Positions 26,911-35,609 of a DNA stretch of 64,000 nucleotides are shown piece by piece. The notes under the pieces were generated by a model. That model had not been told where the DNA came from, made no database searches, and was given only the letters and a program-made list of their open reading frames with translations. Origin of the DNA: RGIG6353 sp964558655 (GTDB lineage: Bacteria; Bacillota; Clostridia; Oscillospirales; SIG627); contig CAZLEX010000002.1 of NCBI GenBank assembly GCA_964558655.1, positions 62,001-126,000 of the forward strand. The letters run 5' to 3'. Positions within the stretch are counted from its first letter, which is position 1. Each line of letters starts with the position of its first letter. The position numbers and the translations under genes were made by a program.

Positions 26911-27868
26911 TGAACAAATCAAAAAAATTACAAAAGGAGTCTGTGCCGTAGAGCAGGAAGAAGGGTATTGGCGTTTTTTGCGTTTCCAGAAAGAAGTTCT
27001 CACGGAACTTTCGGTAATAGGCGAGGAAAAGCGTATACAATCCCTTGTTCCGTCGGGTGTAAGGTTTGATTTTTACACCGACAGCACTGAACTTAAAATC
27101 GGAGTTAAAACCAATTATATTACCGGAAATTTCGAACTCTGGGTTGACGGACTGTTAACAGATGTTGCCGGTGCGTCGGACAGCGATGCCGAGTGTGAAA
27201 AATATGTTGAATTTAAGATGAATGGCGGGAAAAAGCATATAGTGCTTTATTTCCCGACTTACGGAATTGCACGGCTGTCGTCTGTTGAACTTTCGGACAA
27301 TGCTTGGTTTGAGCCGTGCGAGGAAAAACCGCTTGCGGTATTTTTCGGAGACAGCATAACTCAGGGATATACTACACATTGGTCGTCGTTAAATTATGTC
27401 GCAAGGCTTTCGAGAAAGATGAACATGGATTTTCATAATTTCGGCATAAGCGGAGATATATTCAATACGGTGGTGACGAAAGCTTCTCTTTCACGAAAAC
27501 CGGAATATGTTTTCGCCTCTTACGGCACAAACGACTGGAAAGAAGGAAAGGGTTTTCCGTCTGAGATAAAAAAGAATATGCGTGACTTTTTTGTTCGGAT
27601 TTGTTCCAAGTATCCGGAGTCGAGAATCATCGATATTCTTCCTATTTGGCGTGCCGACGCCGATAACGGATATCCTTTCAAGTTTGCCGAACTTTCCGTT
27701 CTTATGCGAGAAGTTCTTCGTGAATTTAAGACGGTTGAGGTTATCGACGGGCTGACACTCGTGCCTCATGTGCCTGCACTTTTTGCAGACAGAAGTCTTC
27801 ACCCCAATGAAACGGGATTTGAATTTTACGCCGACGGAATTTTCAATTACTTATCGCAAAAGGGTTGA
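26897..27868 (+). CDS. SGNH/GDSL hydrolase, copy 1
   Basis: 323 residues. An N-terminal beta-rich domain (about 30-135) is followed by an SGNH esterase domain with FFGDSITQG (S153), the FGISGD Gly block, SYGTNDW and DRSLHPNE (catalytic Asp/His). No signal peptide is seen. The layout recalls two-domain carbohydrate esterases, but the substrate is unknown. It overlaps the LtaS-like gene by 14 bases. It is the first of a tandem duplicate pair, with near-identical 3' thirds. Confidence 0.88.
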   Translation: MRLTDEQIKKITKGVCAVEQEEGYWRFLRFQKEVLTELSVIGEEKRIQSLVPSGVRFDFYTDSTELKIGVKTNYITGNFELWVDGLLTDVAGASDSDAECEKYVEFKMNGGKKHIVLYFPTYGIARLSSVELSDNAWFEPCEEKPLAVFFGDSITQGYTTHWSSLNYVARLSRKMNMDFHNFGISGDIFNTVVTKASLSRKPEYVFASYGTNDWKEGKGFPSEIKKNMRDFFVRICSKYPESRIIDILPIWRADADNGYPFKFAELSVLMREVLREFKTVEVIDGLTLVPHVPALFADRSLHPNETGFEFYADGIFNYLSQKG

Positions 27869-27892
27869 TTTTACGAAAAAATATTGTAAAAT
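27865..27892 (+). promoter_or_regulatory. Promoter of SGNH copy 2
   Basis: TTGATT at 27865-27870, 16-base spacer, TAAAAT at 27887-27892. The -35 overlaps the stop region of copy 1. An identical copy follows copy 2. Confidence 0.55.
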
Positions 27893-27953
27893 AAATACAG
27901 ACGGTGACGGAATTTTGACACCGTAAATTATACAGATAAAGTGAGATGATAAA

Positions 27954-28928
27954 ATGAAGCTTAATGACGAACAAATCAGGAAAATTACGAAAGGTGTTTG
28001 TACCGTAGAGCAGGAAGAAGGTCATTTGCGTTTTTTGCGTTTTCCGAAAGAAGTTCTTACGGAACTTGCAAAAATCGATCAGTCCAAGCACACGCAGGCC
28101 CTTGTTGCGTCGGGTATAAGGTTTGATTTTTACACCGACAGCACAGATCTTAAAATCGGTATTACAACGACTTACGCTACGGCGAATTTCGAGCTTTGGG
28201 TTGACGGGGAGCTTACAAGTGTTGCCGGAGCAACCGACAGTATGGGTGAGAGTAAATCCGTGGGATTCAAAATGAAGGACGGAAAAAAGCATGTAGTGCT
28301 CTATTTTCCGACTTACGGAATTGTACGGCTGTCTTCGGTCGAACTTTCGGACAATGCTTGGTTTGAGCCGTGCGAAGACAAAACTCTTGCCGTATTTTTC
28401 GGAGACAGCATAACTCAGGGATATACGACACCTTGGGCATCGCTGAACTATGTCGCAAGGCTTTCGAGAAAGATGGATGTGGATTTTCATAATTTCGGCA
28501 TAAGCGGAGATATATTCAATACGGTGGTGACAGAAGCCTCTCTTTCGCGAAAACCGGAATATGTTTTTGCCTCTTACGGCACAAACGATTGGGGATGCGG
28601 AAAATTTTCTCCCGCAGAATTCAAGAAAAATATGCGTGACTTTTTTGTTCGGATCTGTGCTAAGTATCCGGAATCGAGAATTATCGATATTCTTCCTATA
28701 TGGCGTGCCGACGGGTACACTGATGCTTGGTACCCCTTTAAATTCGAGGAAATTTTCGTTCTTATGAGGGAAGTTCTTCGTGAATTTAAGACGGTTGAGG
28801 TTATCGACGGGCTGACACTCGTGCCTCATGTGCCTGCACTTTTTGCAGACAGAAGTCTTCACCCCAACGAAACGGGATTTGAATTTTACGCTGACGGAAT
28901 TTTCAATTATTTATCGCAAAAGAGTTGA
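27954..28928 (+). CDS. SGNH/GDSL hydrolase, copy 2
   Basis: 324 residues, paralogue of the preceding gene. The same catalytic blocks are intact (FFGDSITQG, FGISGD, SYGTNDW, DRSLHPNE), so both copies should be active. Differences cluster in the N-terminal domain and around the segment after SYGTNDW (WGCGKFSPAE versus WKEGKGFPSE), which could change substrate choice. It has its own duplicated promoter. No signal peptide is seen. Confidence 0.88.
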   Translation: MKLNDEQIRKITKGVCTVEQEEGHLRFLRFPKEVLTELAKIDQSKHTQALVASGIRFDFYTDSTDLKIGITTTYATANFELWVDGELTSVAGATDSMGESKSVGFKMKDGKKHVVLYFPTYGIVRLSSVELSDNAWFEPCEDKTLAVFFGDSITQGYTTPWASLNYVARLSRKMDVDFHNFGISGDIFNTVVTEASLSRKPEYVFASYGTNDWGCGKFSPAEFKKNMRDFFVRICAKYPESRIIDILPIWRADGYTDAWYPFKFEEIFVLMREVLREFKTVEVIDGLTLVPHVPALFADRSLHPNETGFEFYADGIFNYLSQKS

Positions 28929-28952
28929 TTTTACGAAAAAATATTGTAAAAT
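28925..28952 (+). promoter_or_regulatory. Promoter of the sugar isomerase gene (duplicate copy)
   Basis: TTGATT at 28925-28930, 16-base spacer, TAAAAT at 28947-28952, identical to the copy before SGNH copy 2. It would drive the TIM-barrel isomerase gene, which suggests all three genes are expressed alike. Confidence 0.55.
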
Positions 28953-29014
28953 AAATACAGATCAAGCTGACAGAATTTTGACACAGTAATTATACAGAAA
29001 AGTGAGGTAAGATT

Positions 29015-29986
29015 ATGAAACTTGGTGTATTTTCTCCTGCATTGGCAACATTGTCCTTTCGCGAAATGATAGAATATCTTTCGAGTATCGGGGTAGAACA
29101 GGTCGAAATGGGTGCGGGCGGCTGTCCCGGCAAAGCACATTTCGATCCCGAAGTATTGCTTGCCGATGAGAAAAAAATCGACGAAATAAAAAAGATTCTT
29201 CGCGACAACAACATGGAAATATCGGCTATCAGCTGTCACGGTAATCCCGTTCACCCGGATAAGACAGTTGCGAAGACATATCACGACGATTTCGAGCGGG
29301 CTGTTTTGCTTGCCGAAAAGCTCGGTGTTGAAACGGTAGTCGGATTTTCGGGTTGTCCCGGAGATTCGGAAAATTCAAAGTACTCAAACTGGGTCACCTG
29401 TCCCTGGCCCGTTGAATTCGGTACGATACTGAACTGGCAGTGGAACGAGGTTTTAATTCCCTATTGGAAAAAAGAAGCCGAATTTTGCAAAGCTCACGGA
29501 ATTAAGAAGATTGCATTTGAAATGCATCCGGGATTTTGTGTTTATAACCCGGAAACCGTTCTGCGATTAAGAGACGCGGTCGGTGACATTATAGGTGCGA
29601 ATGTGGATCCGAGTCATCTCTATTGGCAGGGTATGAAGCCGGTTGAGGTTATAAAGACGCTCGGGAAAGCCGGAGCCATTTATCACTTCCACGCAAAAGA
29701 CACCAAGATTGACGAGAGCAATACATCTGTAAACGGTGTGCTTGACAACAAGCCTTATGCCGATGTTCTCGGGCGTTCGTGGGTGTTCCGTACCGTCGGT
29801 TACGGTCACGGCAAGGAAGAATGGAACGATATCATATCGACTTTGAGAAAAGTGGGATATGACGGTACCGTAAGCATTGAGCATGAGGATTCTCTCATGT
29901 CTCAAAAAGAAGGGCTTGAAAAAGCGGTTCGCTTCCTTCGCGATGTTCTCATAAAAGAAGAATGTGCGAAAATGTGGTGGGTATAA
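29015..29986 (+). CDS. Sugar phosphate isomerase/epimerase, xylose-isomerase-like TIM barrel
   Basis: 323 residues, AP endonuclease family 2-like barrel. Predicted metal ligands sit in FEMHPG (near 170), NVDPSH (near 196), HFHAKD (near 229) and IEHED (near 290). Such enzymes interconvert keto sugars or inositols, or oxidised sugars; the exact substrate is not readable. The ATG follows a GTGAGG SD. It is the last gene of the cluster, with a strong terminator after it. Confidence 0.88.
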   Translation: MKLGVFSPALATLSFREMIEYLSSIGVEQVEMGAGGCPGKAHFDPEVLLADEKKIDEIKKILRDNNMEISAISCHGNPVHPDKTVAKTYHDDFERAVLLAEKLGVETVVGFSGCPGDSENSKYSNWVTCPWPVEFGTILNWQWNEVLIPYWKKEAEFCKAHGIKKIAFEMHPGFCVYNPETVLRLRDAVGDIIGANVDPSHLYWQGMKPVEVIKTLGKAGAIYHFHAKDTKIDESNTSVNGVLDNKPYADVLGRSWVFRTVGYGHGKEEWNDIISTLRKVGYDGTVSIEHEDSLMSQKEGLEKAVRFLRDVLIKEECAKMWWV

Positions 29987-30005
29987 TTTAAAGTTAATCG
30001 ATTTT

Positions 30006-30044
30006 AAGCGGTTGAGAAATTTTCTTTCTCGGCCGCTTTTTTTT
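30006..30044 (+). terminator. Terminator before the type VII locus
   Basis: Stem 30006-30019 with 30025-30038 (one mismatch), followed by eight T. It isolates the secretion locus from upstream genes. In the following stretch to 30200 no convincing sigma-A promoter was found; the best -10-like TATAAA (30130-30135) lacks a good -35. Confidence 0.85.
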
Positions 30045-30200
30045 ATAAAAAAATTCCAATTTTTACATTTTAGGGTTATTTTTTTACAAATAGGACGAAA
30101 ATTTTCCTTTTATGTGTATTATTTAACTGTATAAAATCGCGAAAAATGTAATATGTGCAAAAGAGCAGTGCTTTTACATACAGCAAGGAAGGTATCGAAA

Positions 30201-30968
30201 ATGAATTATATCGTTTCTGCCGAAACGGACATCGGTATATTTAAGAATACAAATCAGGACAGCCTGTCCGTTAAAATCATAAATACTCCTGCCGGAAGAA
30301 CGGCTTTTGCGATTCTGTGTGACGGTATGGGCGGGTTGTCAAAAGGTGAAACGGCAAGTGCATCGGTTATAAAAGCGTTCGATGCGTGGGTACTTAACAC
30401 TTTGCCGAGCGTTTGCACTTCGGGCTTTGACGAAAACACGGTCAAAACTCAATGGGAAGAAATATTGCAAAATATGAACTCACGCATAAAATCGTACGGA
30501 GCAAAACAGGGAGTTAAGCTCGGTACGACGGCTGTGATTTTGCTTTTGACCGATAAAAAATATTTCATCATGAATGTCGGTGACTCAAGGGTATATGAGA
30601 TAAGAGAAAATTTAGTGAAGCTCACTGAGGATCAAACATTTGTTGCACGCGAGGTTGCACTCGGAAATATGACTGCCGAGCAGGCCGAAAAAGACGAAAG
30701 ACGCAGTGTACTTTTGCAGTGTATCGGAGCGTCGAACGCGGTATACCCAGATTTTTTTGTCGGTGAAACGAAGCAAAACGCGGTGTATATGCTTTGTTCG
30801 GACGGTTTTCGTCATGAAATTACGGAGCAGGAAATTTTTGACGGTTTTCGTCCGGAAGTCCTTGTGAACGATTCGGTTATGAAGCAAAATTCCGTAAATT
30901 TAATCGAACTTAACAAACAGCGTAACGAGCGGGACAATATATCGGTTATTTTGGTAAGAACCTTTTAA
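30201..30968 (+). CDS. PP2C-type Ser/Thr protein phosphatase of the type VII locus
   Basis: 255 residues, PPM family. It removes phosphate from Ser/Thr of target proteins in the cytoplasm with two Mn/Mg ions. All signature blocks are present: TNQDS (D20), CDGMGG (D41), VGDSRVY, CSDGFRHE (D201) and ERDNIS (D245). The start is the ATG at 30201 with an AAGGAAGG SD; upstream in-frame codons lack an SD. It is first in a run of close same-strand genes, 17 bases before the kinase, so it very likely opposes that kinase. Confidence 0.93.
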   Translation: MNYIVSAETDIGIFKNTNQDSLSVKIINTPAGRTAFAILCDGMGGLSKGETASASVIKAFDAWVLNTLPSVCTSGFDENTVKTQWEEILQNMNSRIKSYGAKQGVKLGTTAVILLLTDKKYFIMNVGDSRVYEIRENLVKLTEDQTFVAREVALGNMTAEQAEKDERRSVLLQCIGASNAVYPDFFVGETKQNAVYMLCSDGFRHEITEQEIFDGFRPEVLVNDSVMKQNSVNLIELNKQRNERDNISVILVRTF

Positions 30969-30985
30969 TTTTAAGGGAGAAAAGT

Positions 30986-32653
30986 ATGCTTGAAATCGGA
31001 TCACTCGTAGACGGTAAGTATAAAATACTCAATAAAGTCGGGCAAGGCGGCATGAGCGTCGTATACCTTGCAATGAACGAAAAAGCGAATAAACAGTGGG
31101 CAGTCAAAGAAGTCAGGAAAGACGGCGTTTTGGATTTTGAATCGGTCAAGCAGGGACTTATTGCCGAAACCGATATTTTGAAGAAGTTGAGTCACCCAAA
31201 TCTTCCGAGTATTGTCGATGTTATAGATACAAACGATTCTTTCATAATCATCATGGATTATATACAGGGTAATTCCTTAAACAAGGCACTTGAAGAATTC
31301 GGTGCACAGCCTCAGGAGTTTGTAATCGAGTGGGCAAAGCAGCTTTGCGATGTTCTCGGATATTTGCACAGCAGGAATCCCGCAATTATTTACCGCGATA
31401 TGAAACCCGCCAACATTATGTTAAAGCCTGACGGAAATGTAACTCTTATAGACTTCGGAACAGCCCGTGAGTATAAAGAAAAAAATCTTGCCGACACGAC
31501 TTGTCTTGGGACCGTCGGCTATGCGGCTCCCGAACAGTTCGGCGGTATGGGGCAGACAGATGCCCGCACGGATATTTACTGTCTCGGTGCGACGCTCTAT
31601 CATCTTGTAACCGGAATGAATCCGTGCGAGCCGCCTTACGAAATTAAACCCATAAGGCAAATCAATCCCACGCTGTCGGGCGGATTGGAAAGAATCATTC
31701 AAAAATGCACACGCAAAGATCCTCAGGACAGGTATCAGTCATGTGCCGAGCTTATGTACGCACTCGAACATCATGAAGAAATTGATGATGTTCACCGCAA
31801 AAAACAGAAGAAAAAAGTAAAAAAATTCGTCACCGCCTGTGCTATGACAGTTGTATTTGCAGCTGTGTCTTTGTGGGGATATATATCGGCCGAAGACAAG
31901 AAAAGCGAAAATTACGAGGTAATACTCAAGTCGGCACAGACAGAAGAAGATTACTATAAAGCGATTTTGACAGATCCGGCAAGAGAAGAAGCGTATTTGG
32001 AGTTCAACGGTTATTTAATAAACGATTTTGAGCTTTCAAAGGAAGAAGGGCAGTCTCTTTTAAAGCTTTATATAGGACTTGATAACAAAAAGACGAACGG
32101 ATTTTCGGAAAATGTGAATGTTTTGGGACGGCTTAAGGAAAAGAATCCCGACGGATATAATAAAGTGTGTTACGAAATAGGGCTGTCTTTTCTGTTCTAT
32201 TACGATGTTAAGATTGATACGGACCGATACTCAAATGCTTCAAAGTGGCTCAGAGAGGTTAAAGATGTATATCCGATAGCCGAAATTTACTGTGACATTT
32301 CAGACTGTCTCGAACTTATCAAACAATACAACGGTTCGAAAATCAAGCAGACGGAAAAAATGTACGAACAGTATGCGAACCTTTGGGAAATGACGGTTAA
32401 ATTAAAATCGGGTGCCGACGGATTTGACGGAGTGGATTCCAAATTACAGGTATGGAACGAAATTGTGAAAATGATTGATTCGAATGTCATTGAGCTTCTT
32501 GAGGTTACATCTTCCGAAACGATGATTGAATTTCTCAATTCAATTTCCGAAGATTCGGAAAAAGTCAAAAAATCCGTTCTGGAAGAAGATATAAAAGAGC
32601 TTAGGCTGTCTGTTTCGGAGACGGTGAAAAAAATCGAATCGGCCAAAGCGTAA
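30986..32653 (+). CDS. Transmembrane Ser/Thr protein kinase of the type VII locus
   Basis: 555 residues. Hanks-type kinase domain (about 10-262): glycine loop GQGGMS (19-24), ATP lysine K41, catalytic YRDMKPAN (D138), DFG (D156), activation loop with TT at 171-172, and APEQ (181-184). A basic juxtamembrane stretch, one membrane helix (about 281-300), then a helical extracytoplasmic domain of about 250 residues without PASTA repeats, perhaps TPR-like. The HRD His is Tyr here, as in many bacterial kinases. It is paired with a PP2C upstream and an FHA protein downstream, so it probably senses an outside signal and controls secretion (inference). Confidence 0.92.
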   Translation: MLEIGSLVDGKYKILNKVGQGGMSVVYLAMNEKANKQWAVKEVRKDGVLDFESVKQGLIAETDILKKLSHPNLPSIVDVIDTNDSFIIIMDYIQGNSLNKALEEFGAQPQEFVIEWAKQLCDVLGYLHSRNPAIIYRDMKPANIMLKPDGNVTLIDFGTAREYKEKNLADTTCLGTVGYAAPEQFGGMGQTDARTDIYCLGATLYHLVTGMNPCEPPYEIKPIRQINPTLSGGLERIIQKCTRKDPQDRYQSCAELMYALEHHEEIDDVHRKKQKKKVKKFVTACAMTVVFAAVSLWGYISAEDKKSENYEVILKSAQTEEDYYKAILTDPAREEAYLEFNGYLINDFELSKEEGQSLLKLYIGLDNKKTNGFSENVNVLGRLKEKNPDGYNKVCYEIGLSFLFYYDVKIDTDRYSNASKWLREVKDVYPIAEIYCDISDCLELIKQYNGSKIKQTEKMYEQYANLWEMTVKLKSGADGFDGVDSKLQVWNEIVKMIDSNVIELLEVTSSETMIEFLNSISEDSEKVKKSVLEEDIKELRLSVSETVKKIESAKA

Positions 32654-32664
32654 GGAGAGAGCAA

Positions 32665-33153
32665 ATGACATACGACATTTACAGATACATATTTATCGGT
32701 GCGGCAATACTTTGCGGTATAATGTTTTTGCTGTCGGTATACTTCTTTATATTCTTTAAAATACCGAGCGTAATAGGAGATCTCACCGGTGCAAATGCAC
32801 GCAAGGCAATAAAAAATATCCGTGAGCAGAACGAGGCAAGCGGAAATAAAGGATACAGAGTCAGCGGTTTTAACGAAGCACGGGGGAGACTAACCGACAA
32901 AATTTCCGGCTCCGGCAGGATTGTACAGCGTAATGCAGGGCAAATGGCCGGGATTAATACGGAGAAAATTTCCACCGCACAACTGACTTCGGACAGTGAA
33001 AACCTAACGACTGTGTTAGATAACTCTTTTCATGACGAAACTACGGTTTTGCACTCTCCGGAAGAGACTTGCGAAAACGCTTCTTTCGAAATCGAATACG
33101 AAATTACTTTTATTCACACAGATGAAATAATTAGTGCGGAGGAATACATATGA
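32665..33153 (+). CDS. Single-pass membrane protein with TTVL motifs, candidate kinase substrate
   Basis: 162 residues, no family recognised. One membrane helix (about 9-32) is followed by a probably cytoplasmic tail. The tail has two repeats of the type TTVL (residues 115-118 and 126-129), the second as DETTVL. Acidic-TT-hydrophobic segments are typical phosphothreonine sites read by FHA domains in kinase/FHA systems such as GarA. That this protein is phosphorylated by the neighbouring kinase and bound by the FHA protein is inference. Its end overlaps the next gene by 4 bases. Confidence 0.75.
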   Translation: MTYDIYRYIFIGAAILCGIMFLLSVYFFIFFKIPSVIGDLTGANARKAIKNIREQNEASGNKGYRVSGFNEARGRLTDKISGSGRIVQRNAGQMAGINTEKISTAQLTSDSENLTTVLDNSFHDETTVLHSPEETCENASFEIEYEITFIHTDEIISAEEYI

Positions 33154-33662
33154 GTACAAGAGGAACGGACCGCGTATGGCTGTATATCTCAATAGCTTTC
33201 TTTTTTCTGTTTTCGGTAAGCTTTTTGCTTATGCCTTTCGGGGACAGTACCTCTTCCGAAAGCGTTTCGGTATATACACTTATTTCGGGATCTTTGTTTT
33301 GGATATCGCTATTGTCGGGAATTTTCACGCAGGTTTTTCTGTCGCACAGAAGAAAAAAATGGTATGTGAAAAATCATGTCATTGAGGGAAGATTTTCCGG
33401 AAAATTGGGGCTGGTTTCCTTCTTTTCCAACACTGAGGCGACAGTTGCCGATGTAATTTGCATGATAAGTTTTTCGGCTTTGGCAATCTCAATGGTTTTG
33501 ACGCACGGTGTCGGATATGTATGTTACATTTTTCTTTCTGTGTTTGTTTTTTCTTTCAGTATGCACTGTATATTAAACGGAAAAAATTACTATCATATTG
33601 TAAATCGTGAAAAAATGCTTCGAAGCCTTGAAAAAAGGCGTGTGAATACGGTAAAAAAGTAA
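33150..33662 (+). CDS. Four-helix membrane protein of the type VII locus
   Basis: 170 residues, no family recognised. Hydrophobic segments lie at about 9-28, 42-62, 98-115 and 120-140, with a Lys/Arg-rich cytoplasmic C-terminus. The gene starts in an ATGA overlap with the previous gene and ends 17 bases before the ATPase gene. The placement suggests that, with the previous protein, it is part of the membrane component that the soluble ATPase needs, since the usual EssA/EsaA/EssB are absent (inference). Confidence 0.75.
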   Translation: MSTRGTDRVWLYISIAFFFLFSVSFLLMPFGDSTSSESVSVYTLISGSLFWISLLSGIFTQVFLSHRRKKWYVKNHVIEGRFSGKLGLVSFFSNTEATVADVICMISFSALAISMVLTHGVGYVCYIFLSVFVFSFSMHCILNGKNYYHIVNREKMLRSLEKRRVNTVKK

Positions 33663-33679
33663 AGCAAATAGTTTCAATA

Positions 33680-35335
33680 GTGAAATATCTTTCCGATTTG
33701 GCAAATGAAGAAAATATTTCCGTACGGTCTTTATGGCTGCCTCCCATTCCTCCGAAAATTTTTATTGATGAGCTTGAGAAAAAATATCGGAATACATCAG
33801 TCGGGACAAATCTTTGTCCCATTGTCGGAGAATATGACGATCCGTTTAATCAAAAACAGGGTGTATTGACAGTACCGCTTTCATCTGAGGGCAACTGTCT
33901 TATCTACGGTTCGGCAGGTAACGGTAAAACTACTATGCTGACCGCAATAGCGTATTCGCTTATTCGAAATCACAGTGCCGAAGAGCTCAATCTTTACATC
34001 ATGGATTTCGGTTCTGAAACACTTAAAGTTTTTGAAAAAGCCCCGCAAGTCGGAGGTGTGATTGTTTCCTCAGATTCCGAAAAAACAATTAACTTCTTTA
34101 AAATGTTACATAAAGAAGTTGAACACCGTAAAAATCTATTTTCGGAGTTTGGCGGTGATTACGCCGGATATTGTAAAAATAGCGGCAAGACAGTTCCCAA
34201 TATTGTTGTTCTTATCAATAATTATGCCGGTTTTGCCGAACAGTATGAGGATTTAATCGAGTCTTTTGCTTTGCTTACCAGAGACGGTGTGAAATACGGT
34301 ATTTATTTTGCCGTCAGTGCAAGTAATACCAACGCAATCCGTTATGTTATGGCACAGAATTTCAAAATGACTGTGTGTATGCAGCTTAACGATGCGACGG
34401 ATTATTCCGTTGTAGTGGGTAAGACCGACGGACTTATTCCCTCAAAGTATAAAGGCAGAGGATTAGTGGCGTTGGACAGAGTTTATGAATTTCAAACCGC
34501 TTACTGCAGCGATGCAAGCGATACCTTTGAGTTTTTAAGCGAATATTGTGAAAAGCTTAAAGAAAATGCTACAATTTTTGCTAAGAAAATACCTGTTTTA
34601 CCGGAGATTGTCAATTTTGATTATGTTAAGGGAAACATTGCCGATTTGAAAAATGTCCCGGTCGGTATTTCAAAGAGGTCGCTCGATATTGTATCCTGCA
34701 ATATTTTCGGTAAGGTTGCCTATCCTGTACTTTCGCAGGAAATCCGCCAGAGTGTAAGCTTTACGGAAGAATGGATTAAGGTTATTAGCACGCTTGCCAA
34801 TGTCGTCTGTATTGACGCTGAACAGATTCTCGATATTGAAGGTCAAAACAGCATTGATGTTGTCAGAGACAATTTTGAAGAATATGTTCACGCGCTTTTT
34901 GACGATACGGTAGAACGCAACAATACTTATAAAGACGCCGGAATGGATCCCAAATCTCTTGAAGCCTTCGAACACAAGGTTGTTGTGTTTGCGGGTTACA
35001 AACGGTTTTTGAGTTTGCTCTCGGCTGACGGGCAGGAAAAGATAGGACTTGTTCTTCTGAAAGCCGAAACAATTTATAAACTGCATTTTATTGTTATCGA
35101 TTCCGTATCCGATTTCGGATCCTACAATTATGAAGCATGGTGTAAAAAACAGATTACAGGTGCCGAAGGAATTTGGGTTGGTGACGGAGTGGCGGATCAG
35201 TACACACTCAAGGTGAATAAGCTTACCAATGAATTGTACGAGGATATCGGTGACGAGTACGGTTATGTCTTTAACAGAAGCCGTCCGACGCTTGTAAAGT
35301 TACTTTCGTCTGTAGATAAAGAGGGGGAAGAATAA
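33680..35335 (+). CDS. Short EssC/EccC-like FtsK-SpoIIIE ATPase
   Basis: 551 residues, against about 1,400-1,500 for typical EssC. No membrane helix and no N-terminal FHA domains. The chain begins at the linker (RSLWLPPIP, 16-24) that in EssC precedes the second ATPase domain. Walker A is GSAGNGKT (77-84). The Walker B region is IVVLINNY (175-182), with Asn180 where Asp is normal. A third, P-loop-free domain follows (about 310-551), the part that in EssC/EccC binds WXG100 substrates. The start is a GTG at 33680 without an SD, so translation may depend on the upstream gene. Confidence 0.85.
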   Translation: MKYLSDLANEENISVRSLWLPPIPPKIFIDELEKKYRNTSVGTNLCPIVGEYDDPFNQKQGVLTVPLSSEGNCLIYGSAGNGKTTMLTAIAYSLIRNHSAEELNLYIMDFGSETLKVFEKAPQVGGVIVSSDSEKTINFFKMLHKEVEHRKNLFSEFGGDYAGYCKNSGKTVPNIVVLINNYAGFAEQYEDLIESFALLTRDGVKYGIYFAVSASNTNAIRYVMAQNFKMTVCMQLNDATDYSVVVGKTDGLIPSKYKGRGLVALDRVYEFQTAYCSDASDTFEFLSEYCEKLKENATIFAKKIPVLPEIVNFDYVKGNIADLKNVPVGISKRSLDIVSCNIFGKVAYPVLSQEIRQSVSFTEEWIKVISTLANVVCIDAEQILDIEGQNSIDVVRDNFEEYVHALFDDTVERNNTYKDAGMDPKSLEAFEHKVVVFAGYKRFLSLLSADGQEKIGLVLLKAETIYKLHFIVIDSVSDFGSYNYEAWCKKQITGAEGIWVGDGVADQYTLKVNKLTNELYEDIGDEYGYVFNRSRPTLVKLLSSVDKEGEE

Positions 35336-35586
35336 TGAAAAAAGTGTTGGTAGAGGTTTTTGTACCCGTTATCGATACCCGTTACGATGTATTTATTCCC
35401 GGCAATTCTCAAATGTCGGAAGTTTTGGAACTTTTGAAAAAAGCTGTTGCCGATTTATCCGGAGGGCGTTTCGTTGCCACCGGAGATGTGGCTGTATGCT
35501 ACCGTGAAAACGGTTCTATTATCAATGTTAACATGACGGTTTATGAACTCGGAATTCATAACGGCTCAAAACTCATGTTGATATAA
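35335..35586 (+). CDS. YukD/EsaB-family ubiquitin-like protein
   Basis: 83 residues with the beta-grasp pattern of YukD/EsaB: VLVEVFVP, a helix around SEVLELLKKAVADL, and an end in NGSKLMLI. In firmicute type VII systems this small cytoplasmic protein is needed for secretion or for effector expression. The ATG overlaps the ATPase stop by one base. Its presence strongly supports assignment of the locus to type VII secretion. Confidence 0.88.
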   Translation: MKKVLVEVFVPVIDTRYDVFIPGNSQMSEVLELLKKAVADLSGGRFVATGDVAVCYRENGSIINVNMTVYELGIHNGSKLMLI

Positions 35587-35609
35587 AAAATTTAAGGAGG
35601 TCATGAAAA

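Larger units (their letters stand above)
26897..28961 (+). repeat. Tandem gene duplication, about 1.06 kb unit
   Basis: Two adjacent SGNH hydrolase genes of the same length, with the same 36-base downstream segment after each (27866-27901 and 28926-28961), including a duplicated promoter. Similarity is moderate at the 5' ends and almost complete over the last 150 or so bases of each gene. Confidence 0.85.

Noticed and set aside
27843..28862. Long open frame (339 codons) on the minus strand opposite SGNH copy 2, with a shorter similar one opposite copy 1
   Set aside because: It mirrors conserved codons of the plus-strand SGNH genes, has no SD, a Cys/His/Arg-rich composition with no recognisable domain, and appears in both copies only because of the duplication.
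30045..30200. Sigma-A promoter for the type VII operon
   Set aside because: A TATAAA at 30130-30135 has no acceptable -35 at normal spacing. The operon promoter is left open; another sigma factor or an activator may be needed.
33632..33679. Open extension upstream of the EssC-like ATPase that could be a remnant of the missing N-terminal half
   Set aside because: It is only 16 codons long after a stop at 33629-33631, has no start codon, and lies inside the real upstream membrane-protein gene. A frameshifted full-length EssC is therefore not supported.
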